From Limnanthes douglasii subsp. nivea (taxonomy: Eukaryota; Streptophyta; Magnoliopsida; Brassicales; Limnanthaceae): DNA of 64,000 nucleotides. The notes below the pieces were generated by a model. The model did no database searches. It saw nothing but the letters and a program-made list of their open reading frames with translations, and was not told where the DNA came from. Both the position numbers and the translations under genes were made by a program. Below, piece after piece: positions 55,588 through 64,000 of the stretch. The first letter of the stretch is position 1. The number at the start of each line of letters is the position of its first letter. The stretch is taken from NCBI GenBank assembly GCA_036936605.1, contig JAUPFV010000005.1:50922742-50986741 (forward strand), given 5' to 3'.

Positions 55588-56928
55588 CTATTGTCTATCT
55601 TTTTTAACTTTGTTCTTAATAGGAGAACTAGCCAGACTTCCATCATGCTTTGGAGAATCATGAGTCTCTTCACTAAGAGCTTCAAACATATTTCTTTTTT
55701 CCAACATCTTCAAAGCCTCTATCATTTCCCCTTCATTAACATGAGTAGAAGAAACACCATTATCTTCCACAGACTTCACTACTTGAAAGGAACAACTATC
55801 AGATTCCACCTCCTTTTGCACCAACTTCTCCATCACTTTATCAACCACAGCAGATTGTAACCAACGACCAGTATCTCTATTGTCGATAAAAGCATCTTTA
55901 CCCACTTGTTCCTCAAAGCTAATCATATCCTTTTTAACATTACCTTTATTCACCTTATCAAGATTCTGAGAACAAGACAATTGGTCAGGCTCACCTGAAC
56001 CTTCTTGGCCCTCCACATTCAGTTGAACATTTCTTAGAATCTTTCCATCAAGCAACAGCTTCTTGCAGTTATCATTAGAATGACCAATATGGGCACAATT
56101 GCTACAGTATAACGGAATGTTATCATACACCAAATCAATCCAGTAGCAATCATCTTCCCCAAACTTTATCTGAACCTTATGAATTAATGGCTTGGAGATA
56201 TCCACTTCCACCCAAAATCTGCAACAATTCTGTATTGCCCTGTTAATAGAAGGAACCCAAACCTTCAATGGAGTACCCATGACCTTTGCTACTTCACTGA
56301 TCGTAGAATTATTAAACAAGAATTCAGGAAGATTTGGAAGAGAGACCCATATAGGAGTAAATGGACATTCAAGATTTGGATCGAAGCCAGGAGTCCACTT
56401 CAACAGCCGCATTGTTTTATTTCCCAAAACCCATATATTCCTTGACCAAAGTCTCTTTAAATCATCAATCTCTGTAAATTCAACAAATATATGTCTGAAG
56501 TCCCAGACAGAGACACTGAAACTTCCCGCGAAGTTGAATTTAGCCAAAAAAATTCTAAAGATCTTCATCGAAGGCTTGTCAGTAGCAAATTTGTCTATTA
56601 AGGTATGCTTTGAGACCTTTAACAACTGCTCCTTGTCTCCGACGTCAAATTTGATTACCGTAATCTCACTTGATAATGAAACAGAGACGTTTGAGTGAAC
56701 AAACTCTGTTCTTTTCGATTTTAACAAATTAGCATATGATTCTTTCTGTGTCTTATCCACCCTTTGCTTGATTGACTCTTCAAAGATTGGATTTGATATC
56801 ATATTACAATCTTTATCAGCAGGATCCAAAATCACCATTCCTTTCTTGATTTCCCGTTCTTCAGACTTCGACATCTTCCTAAACGTAGGAAATTCTTTCG
56901 TCGAATCTAAACCAACAGTGTTTGACAT
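55588..56928 (-). CDS. LINE ORF1: RNA-binding protein with zinc knuckle (446 aa)
   Basis: ATG at 56928 begins MSNTVGLDSTKEF. The middle carries the plant LINE ORF1 domain (FSVSVWDFRHIFVEFTEI, MRLLKWTPGFDP, PIWVSLPNLPEF). A CCHC knuckle follows (CSNCAHIGHSNDNC). The C-terminal part is charged and ends NKVKKDRQ. ORF1 coats LINE RNA. The frame is fully open. ORF2 starts 101 bp after its stop on the same strand. Confidence 0.88.
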   Translation of the reverse strand: MSNTVGLDSTKEFPTFRKMSKSEEREIKKGMVILDPADKDCNMISNPIFEESIKQRVDKTQKESYANLLKSKRTEFVHSNVSVSLSSEITVIKFDVGDKEQLLKVSKHTLIDKFATDKPSMKIFRIFLAKFNFAGSFSVSVWDFRHIFVEFTEIDDLKRLWSRNIWVLGNKTMRLLKWTPGFDPNLECPFTPIWVSLPNLPEFLFNNSTISEVAKVMGTPLKVWVPSINRAIQNCCRFWVEVDISKPLIHKVQIKFGEDDCYWIDLVYDNIPLYCSNCAHIGHSNDNCKKLLLDGKILRNVQLNVEGQEGSGEPDQLSCSQNLDKVNKGNVKKDMISFEEQVGKDAFIDNRDTGRWLQSAVVDKVMEKLVQKEVESDSCSFQVVKSVEDNGVSSTHVNEGEMIEALKMLEKRNMFEALSEETHDSPKHDGSLASSPIKNKVKKDRQ

Positions 56929-56996
56929 TCTCAAGCAAAACAATCGAAAAAGATAAATGATTCCAGGAAGGAATCAAAGATTAAAGAAAAAATTAG

Positions 56997-57022
56997 ACTC
57001 TGTTCTTTCTCAAGAACAGAGT
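56997..57022 (-). other. Perfect hairpin in the LINE 5' UTR
   Basis: ACTCTGTTCTT and AAGAACAGAGT form an 11-bp perfect stem around TCTC. It lies about 70 bp upstream of the ORF1 ATG, and on the minus strand seven A residues precede it. A role in translation or RNA packaging is only a guess. Confidence 0.55.
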
Positions 57023-57089
57023 TTTTTTAGAGAGCATCCCTCCTAATCGTGTTTAGGTTTTTTTTTGTTCTTTGGTTGTATTCTAATGT

Positions 57090-58041
57090 CTTTTATCGTA
57101 ACATAAAATATTAAACGAAAAGAGTTTTAATAATTATTCCAAAAAATTAAAAACCTTTCTCTACGTATATTTTTTAAGGGATAAAATAACATACAATTAC
57201 AACATTTATTTATTTTTAATTTTTAAAATTTTATATTTTGTATAGTTTAATTAAAACATATTTATATTTTTAAATATGTGTATTGATTTTAAAAGAACAA
57301 AACAAAATCTACAAATGATATTTTTAATTCTTTTGATTTTCGCAGTCGAATTATATGTATTTACGCAATTGGAATACAATTACTTCTAAACGATTCGCAA
57401 CTAACTTATTTCGTTATTAACTTTTTTTGGACGCAACTTAATTTGCATGTAATTCTCTAACTTAACATAGTTTTGTTTCGTAACTAAAATCATATTTATT
57501 TAATTATAATTTAATTTTTTAATTTTTTATTTATATAACTGGTATGAAAATTAAAATTTAGTTATTTTAATTGATCATTACCGAATAATTTTTCCAATAA
57601 TATAATATATTGAAAATAAATTAAAAAAATAAACCAATTGTCTCGAACGTTTCTAATAGTTCTATTTTGTATCGGTTCTACTGAATTTTATTGGTTTACC
57701 GGTTCCTTATCGGTATCAATGGTTTATCGGTTTTATCATTCTAGTTCATTATCGGTTTTGGATTTTAAAATGGAAACGCAAACCGAATTATTAAGGTTCG
57801 GTCTAGTTTTTAACGGTCCGATTCTGATACGATTTCCGGTTTTCAAAAGCTATTATCATGTCTAATAATACTGGTGGTTGATAAAATTTCCATAATTTCA
57901 AAGTGAAAATGATTTTGACATATTATCACAAATGCGGAATAAGAAAAATAGGCTTTCTCGAAGAAATCCAAGAATCCATTTCATCTCTAACCCTAAATCA
58001 AGAAAATAGCGAGAACTCTTTGAGAAGCTCTCGCATATTCT
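57090..58041. other. AT-rich intergenic DNA
   Basis: No gene seen. At 57640-57840 the sequence is rich in ATCGGTTTT and ACCGGTT words, a low-complexity type common in plant intergenic DNA; the plus frame there looks like a by-product of that composition. Confidence 0.45.
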
Positions 58042-59715
58042 ATGGATTCAACCCTTAAGCTTCTCACCTCGAGGAAGTCTCTCACCCAAGAAGAAAAGGT
58101 ACTACACCAACTCAAAACCCTAACTTTTACGATAAACACTAAAAAACCCACAACCCAGAGGACCACCAGACGCGAGAAGACTTCCCTTCGTTGAAAGAAG
58201 TAAGAAATCGGAAACAAAACAACAGCATAATCCTAACGATGATCACCAACCCTACTTTTGAAGTTTTTCAACATTTCAAAATGGAAATCAAGATGAAGCT
58301 ACCAAACAACCTTCAAGATCATACGTAGATGTAATGGACACTTCAAGTGATAGGATCGAATATTTTTGGACATGCGTTGCCGTAATCTGATTCTCATTCG
58401 AAGGGGTAATTCAGAAAGGATGAACAAAATTTGATAGTTAAGCAATAACCTAAAAACCAATGACTCAGCTATGTGTCTAGTATCTTGAATCATGGGCTTG
58501 AGGGTTGATAAAATGGGCCCAAATAGAAGATCCACCCTAAATGATCCATGAACTTTAGAAAGAGTATAAATACCTCAACAAGAGAAATTAAATAGGTTGG
58601 AATTTTTCTAAAATATTAATTACAAGCATACACCTCCTTTCTCTCGTGACTCTTTACTAAATAATTAATATCAACCAGTTGAAAGATCTTCTATTTTTAC
58701 CCCTAAATCATATTTTTCCATCACCATCAAGAACATAATTCAAGCACTCAAATGTCATCCATAAAGTCGGAGAGGACTACATTGTAGTTCAATTTCAAGA
58801 AACATATAAGGATTATCTACTCTCATTTTCTAAAACAACAGTAATTGCCATTTTTCCTTCGGGAGACCTTCATTGAATGAGTTTAAAGAATACATAGTGT
58901 CATTTAGATTCATAGGTTCATTTAGTGTAAAAATATATGATTATCGCCATTTTTTCATAGAATTCAACATAATCGATGACATTAAAACCTTCTGAAAAAA
59001 ATCTATTAGAATAATTGAAAAAAATTCATTTCGAATTCTTAAATGGATATATTATTTTAACTCCATATGGGAGTCCCCTTTGACTCATGTCTGGATTTAC
59101 ATGCCCAAAATTCCGAAAAGGTATACCTTTGGCAGTATGGTTGGCTCGTAAAAAAAACGCTTTGGTCATTGTAAAGCTTGGCTCATTGCAGATGTATCAA
59201 AAAATCCTCCCTAAAAACTTTGGATAAGTTTTGGGGAAATAAATGGTTACTAACAGGATATCACCAAACTGATAAACCTGCATATTGTAAAACTTGTAAA
59301 CATTTAGGTCACATTAATCTTCACTGTAAAAAATATGATCAAAATTTACTCAAAAGAACCCTAATTATTTGGAATAAATAACTAAAATAAACCATCAATC
59401 AGAGAAAACTAAACAAATATGGGTAAAAAGGTAAAATCAGTAATAATTAACCCAAATCTTATGGGAACAAAAAACATATTGAAAACCAAGACTCAGTTCA
59501 AATTGATGAAAATGAAAATTTTCACCATTCTAACTCATTAAAATCTGACTCAATCTCAAAAACCAAGAACCCAACCCAGACCAAATCAAGTAACCATAAA
59601 GCAATTTCTCCTCAAGATAATCATACCCAACCTAAAGAAAACGATATCTTAATTGCAAACCAAGAAATTGAACCTTCTGATGTCTCTCACAAAGACATGT
59701 TTGGAGCAATTTAAT
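58042..59715 (+). pseudogene. Second LINE, ORF1 remnant
   Basis: Homology to the intact LINE's ORF1 is clear after 58770: VGEDYIVVQFQETYKDYL, IGSFSVKIYDYRHFFIEFN, NSFRILKWIYYF and LTHVWIYMPKIP match FSVSVWDFRHIFVEF, MRLLKWTPGF and PIWVSLPNLP. The zinc knuckle survives at about 59285 as CKTCKHLGHINLHC. A possible N-terminus (MDSTLKLLTSRKSLTQEEKV) starts at 58042. A solo LTR interrupts the region at 58348-58726. Stops and frameshifts are frequent. Confidence 0.75.
58348..58726 (+). repeat. Solo LTR of the Tat family inside a LINE
   Basis: It starts TGATAGGATCGAATATT (compare TGATGAGTCCGAATATT in C) and ends CCATCACCA. TCAAG at 58343-58347 and 58727-58731 is a perfect target duplication. It shares CCTAAAAACCAATGACTCAGC with B-type LTRs and has the same TATAAATACC box near 58566. 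A single LTR with an intact duplication means the internal part was lost by recombination between the two LTRs. Confidence 0.85.
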
Positions 59716-59984
59716 CCATTAACTTTGAAAACGCATTAAGTATATTCAATGAAGAAGAAAATTCTGAAAATGAATATGAAACTCCTAAGATTAGACAACA
59801 ATCAGCCTTCCAACATCACGAATCAAGACAAGATTTTCTCCTATAAAAGATCACCCCAAAAACATTACCAAAAAACCAAAACCCAAAATTAAAGTTTAAA
59901 AAGTAACTTAATAAACAAGACTATGGATTTCAATAGATCAATCAGATCCTCAACTTTCAAATCAAAGTGATCATAACCTTACTT

Positions 59985-60052
59985 AACTAGAATGCAAGAG
60001 GTGTAGGAAATTTAAGGCATTATAAGAAGAATAAAATTTATAGTCAAACATG

Positions 60053-60104
<52 letters not shown>

Positions 60105-63100
60105 CATTTCTCCAAAAGCCATTGATATATAATATTAGAATTGATAAAATAAAATAAAAACTTGGTTTTATCACTAACTTTGCAAACCTCAATAACAAAA
60201 ATGGTTATTATGAAATAACAATTTCAAAATTCATATGCTTAATAATAATGATCAGTTTTGCATACAATTGTGACATACCCTTCTTCTAACAAAGAAGTTA
60301 TGGTTATTATATATTGCCAAATGTACCAGATCCCAAAGACTACCTTTTTGGGATCATTTAAGACAAATTTCTAAAAACATATACTCATGGCTAATTGTTG
60401 GAGACTTTAATACAATCTCCAAAGCTTTAGAACAACTGGCTTGTTCCACTCTCTGCATTAGAGGGATGGATGGATTTAATAACATGATAATAAACTACAA
60501 CTTGGATGATCTTGGAGTTACTAAATCAAACTTTACTTGGTCATACAATAAAAATAGAACATATTATATATGGCATTACACAATCCACTATGGAGAGATG
60601 TTTTTTATATAACTAGGGCTAAGCATCTGGGAAGAACTGGCTCAAACCTTCCCCCTTAGTGATATGTGTTTCAATCAACTCAAACAACCTAAATCCACTT
60701 TTCAAATTCTAGAATACATGGCTCGTCGACACTGATTTCTTAACCTTAGTTGGAACCAATTGGAAAGAACCTATGTATGGAAACCTCATACATATGTTCT
60801 TGTCTCAACTAAGAAGACTCAAAACCTAGAATAAAAAAGTCTTTGGCAATATATTTGACAGTATTGTTAAGGCTGGATAATATATTAAAATAACTGAAAA
60901 AACCCTTGAAAAATCAAATAATTATAAAAATAAATCCATTATCTCTAAAGCTAGAGTTATCCACTTACAATTGCTTTCCATAGAAGAAATTTTCTGGTAG
61001 CAAAAAAAATCTTCTCTCTAGCTTAAATTTGATATTAAAAATATTCAATGTTTTCATAATTATATTAAAGAAAGAAGCAAAAAAAGAATCAATGGAATTA
61101 TAATAAATAGAAATTGGATTGAAAACCACACCCTAATTGGTGAATTTGTTATTAATCACTTGAAGAACATTTTAAATAGCCAACATATGCATTCAATTAA
61201 CCATTTTTTTTTAAATATAATCAATGATCTCATCTCAAAGATCTTTACAAACCAAGACGACCAAATATTAACCATTAATCCTTCTACGGAAGAGATCGAT
61301 CAAAAAATTAAAAGCCTCAACCCTAATAATGTTTATGGAGTTGATGGTTTCAACTCCAGATTCTACCAAACTTACTGGAAAATAATTAAACATTACATAT
61401 TTAAGGCAATTACATCCTACTTCAATAACATGTCATGTCTTTAAGGTATATTTTCAACTATAGTATGCTTAATTCCTAAATCAACCTCACCAAAAACATG
61501 GCAAAATTTCAAGCCTATCAGCTTTTTTATTATATTAAATAGAATATTGTCAAAGCTGATCATTAATAGAATTTGTAATCTCCTCCCCAAAATCATATCA
61601 GATGAACAAAAGGTGCATATGGGAACATAGAAACATACAATAAAATATCTTAATAACTCATGAAATTACTCATGATATACATAAAAAATCTAAGGGAGGA
61701 AATCTTAATAATAACCTATATATGTCAAAAGATTTTGATAGGTTGGAATTTAAATTTATATATGCTATCTTGCTAGCATTTGGCTTTAACATTAATTTCA
61801 TTATTTTAATCAAAAGAGTTATGGAAAATATCCATTATTCAATACTTATTAATAGTCAATCACTAGGATACTTCACCTCCATCAATGATATTATGCAAGG
61901 TGGTCATTTGTCACCCACCTTGTTTACCATTGCTGAAGAATTTTCTTTTAAGAGAAATTAAAAGATTACACATCAACACACCACCATGCAATAAAAATCA
62001 AGAGGCTCTACTATTATACCATGTCTTGCATTTACAGAAGTTGTGATAATTTTCTCCAATAGATCTCTAAATAATGTCAAGAAAATTTGTGATTTTCTTG
62101 ACATTTATCAACAAGTATATGGTCAAAAGATTAAAAAAGAGAAAACAACATTTAATTTATCCAATCAAATGAACAGATATAAGATTACTTCTCTCGAATA
62201 AAAAATTGGATTCAAATAAAAACAACTACCTTTCAGATATTTAAGTATTCAAATAAACTCTAAAAACACAATGCAAACTACTTTGATGATCTGATTGATA
62301 AAATTAGATGCAAAATATCATATTGGAACCATAAAATCATAGAATTTGGGGGAAGACTGATTCTAATCAAATCAGTCCACCTGGGTATTCCAAACTACTA
62401 TGTACAAAGTAATCAAATTCCAAACAATGTGACGACAATAATTAATACTCTTGAAAATATTTATATGGGGATATAAGAAACATACCAAAACAATAATAGG
62501 GTCAGAATGGTCCAAATTGTGTAAACCATTTGCTGAAAATGGTTTAAACATTAGAAATATAAAAGATACACAAATAACTATAAGTTGTAAACTATGGTTC
62601 GCCTTTAGAATTAATCAAACGTTTTAGGCTAATCTCATGCAATCGATATACTGCCCTAGCATCCATCCTTTACAAATATATATAAAAAAAACAAATTGAC
62701 TCTAAAATATGGTAAAGGATACTAAAATCAAGAGAAATATCTGAGAAATTTATACTTCGGTCCCCTGGTAAGCGCGATATTGATATCTCGTTGGATAAAT
62801 GGAGTTATAAGTAGCATTTGATCACTATATCCCCTAATGAAAACAACTTATGGTATAGACAAGTTAAAGTATCTGAATTTTGTTTTAACAATGAATAAAA
62901 CAATGGAAATTTAAAATTAATTTTATTCAGTCTGATATTAACAGAATCCAAGATATTACACTATTATTATCCCATAAAATGTATCTTATAATGGTTAATT
63001 TTCACTAAAAACCCTTGGAATAATATCAGGGCAAATGATAAAAAAAACTAACATCCTAATGAAAATTTGGAACAATATTACTCCAAAAAAGTGTTCTTTC

Positions 63101-63590
63101 ACTCTTTGAAGGGTTCTTAAGAATCTTATTTCAGTAGAATCAATCCTTCAACATAAAGGTTTTCATCTATCATCAAAGTGCCAAAGCTGTCAAAAATTAG
63201 AAAGAAAAAATCATCTTTTTGTTTCCTGTCATAATACATGGACAGTTTGGCAACATTTTGCTAGCCTATTTAGGATTATTATAAGAAACTATATGACTCT
63301 TAAACACATCATACAATTCTGGTTTCTTTACTCCTAAAGTTGTTCACATTAAAACAATTTTACCTCAATGCCTATATATATTAACAACACTGGATAACAC
63401 AAACATTATCAACACTGAGCATTGGAAATGAGATGTAAAAACTACTAGAGAGTTATAGTGTTTTAACCATTTACAAAATCAAAAACAATGTTTATACACT
63501 AAATGACATCCCCCTCCTTAAATAGACTTAAACTTAATTGTGATGGCTCAACATATGTGATGGATTTAATGGGTAGTCCTGACCAACCTT
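59985..63590 (+). pseudogene. Second LINE, ORF2 remnant
   Basis: The start reads LN-stop-NARGVGNLRHYKK near 59980, matching the intact LINE's LLNWNARGLANKETV. Endonuclease pieces SWLIVGDFNTISKALEQLAC and RGMDGFNNMI follow, then RT pieces PNNVYGVDGFNSRFYQTYW (about 61320-61380), MSKDFDRLEFKFIYAILL (61722) and HLSPTLFTIAEEFSF. The catalytic FADD has become LAFTEVV. The zinc region ITPKKCSFTL, CQKCQKLERKNHLFVSC lies near 63080-63230 and LNCDGS, the start of RNase H, near 63530, where homology ends. It is much older than the minus-strand LINE. Confidence 0.8.
60055..60102. repeat. (AT)n microsatellite
   Basis: About 24 uninterrupted AT units lie inside the LINE ORF2 remnant, just after its endonuclease start. 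TGAAAT and ATTTCA border it, so the whole run is one large inverted repeat. Confidence 0.95.
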
Positions 63591-64000
63591 AAAATATATA
63601 ACAACAATTACTGATAAAGTTCGAATTGTTTGTTTTAATTTTTTAGTGGATTTGTTTTTATTTAAAAATTGGACTAGGCTAAAATGAGACCATTTTGGTT
63701 AAAATTTAATTTTTTATTTGATTTTTTTTCCTGTTAATGTGAAATGATCATTTTCTCTTTTGTATATAAAACAAAAGTTCTAACAAAAAAGCTAATTTGT
63801 TTCTCCTTCTTCTTTCTACAACTCTCTATTTCTAACTAAGCTAATTTTTGAAAAACACCAAAAATCATGGATTTGAGTGATTTAAAGGAAGAGTTTAGTT
63901 AAAATGTGGATGATGTCTTGTTGGAGGAGGATGAGTCTTTGCCCATCTCCAAACCCAAAAAGAGGTACATTTGTGTTTTTTGAAAATTCAATGCGAATAT
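63591..64000 (+). pseudogene. Possible 5' end of a broken gene at the window edge
   Basis: TATATAAAAC at about 63762-63771 resembles a TATA box, followed by a CT-rich leader (TTCTCCTTCTTCTTTC) and ATG at 63867. The reading MDLSDLKEEFS meets TAA, after which the same frame continues NVDDVLLEEDESLPISKP and KKRYICVF to a stop. The layout looks like a promoter, leader and first exon of an acidic protein with one nonsense codon. I do not recognise the family, and the rest lies outside the window. Confidence 0.3.

Larger units (their letters stand above)
51226..57077 (-). mobile_element. L1-type LINE, nearly full length
   Basis: This is a non-LTR retrotransposon read right to left: 5' UTR (57077-56929), ORF1, a 101-bp gap, ORF2, a short 3' UTR and an A run (TTTTTT on the plus strand at 51225-51231). 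GTATTCTAATGT flanks it at 51214-51225 and 57078-57089, a perfect 12-bp target-site duplication as expected for target-primed insertion. ORF2 has endonuclease, RT, a zinc-binding region and RNase H, the layout of plant L1 elements with an RNase H domain. One frameshift in ORF2 is the only clear lesion I found, so the insertion is fairly young. Confidence 0.93.

Noticed and set aside
57638..57865. Small plus-strand protein
   Set aside because: The frame comes from low-complexity ATCGGTTTT/ACCGGTT repeats.

Overview
The window comes from a plant nuclear genome, most likely a eudicot. It is AT-rich, and its genes have plant introns. The families present are plant ones: a PPR-DYW gene, a CYP714-type P450, Tat-lineage and Athila-lineage Ty3/gypsy retrotransposons and L1-type LINEs. 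I could not identify the species. About two thirds of the sequence is nested transposable elements. Only one conventional host gene looks intact, the P450 at 45549-48145. Layout: 406-1909 is a broken PPR-DYW gene (+). 2780-17591 is Tat element A, bounded by LTR starts and ends and a perfect 5-bp target duplication (GTTCT). Athila-type element D (6309-14545, minus strand) sits inside A's integrase; a deletion removed D's 5' LTR together with the rest of that integrase. 17597-20843 is old host DNA with a 22-bp minisatellite and a decayed gene resembling the Tat antisense gene. Tat element B (20844-30435, duplication GACTT) and Tat element C (30529-40897) sit only 93 bp apart in that same old sequence. 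43500-44520 holds a still older Tat pol remnant. 45549-48145 is the P450. 48535-50905 is a tandem duplication carrying two broken pieces of the splicing-factor gene SF3B4. 51226-57077 is an almost complete L1-type LINE (minus) with a 12-bp target duplication. 58042-63590 is a decayed LINE (+) whose ORF1 contains a solo LTR of the Tat family (duplication TCAAG). The right end holds what may be the start of another, broken gene. The most interesting system is the antisense gene carried by A, B and C between pol and the 3' LTR. In C it is intact and encodes about 946 residues once one 84-bp intron is removed. B has an intron at the same place and phase. All three copies keep a TATA box 92-98 bp and a palindromic G-box (GACACGTGTC) 256-268 bp upstream of the ATG. 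In C this gene is open while the sense pol gene carries a frameshift and a nonsense codon. Each element therefore has two convergent transcription units: gag-pol from the LTR, and a separately promoted, spliced antisense gene with a Tat-specific N-terminal domain, a basic nuclear-targeting-like stretch and a long coiled coil. Hand comparison of LTR pairs gives rough divergences of 12% for B, 8% for A (partial) and 3% for C, so the insertions happened at different times.
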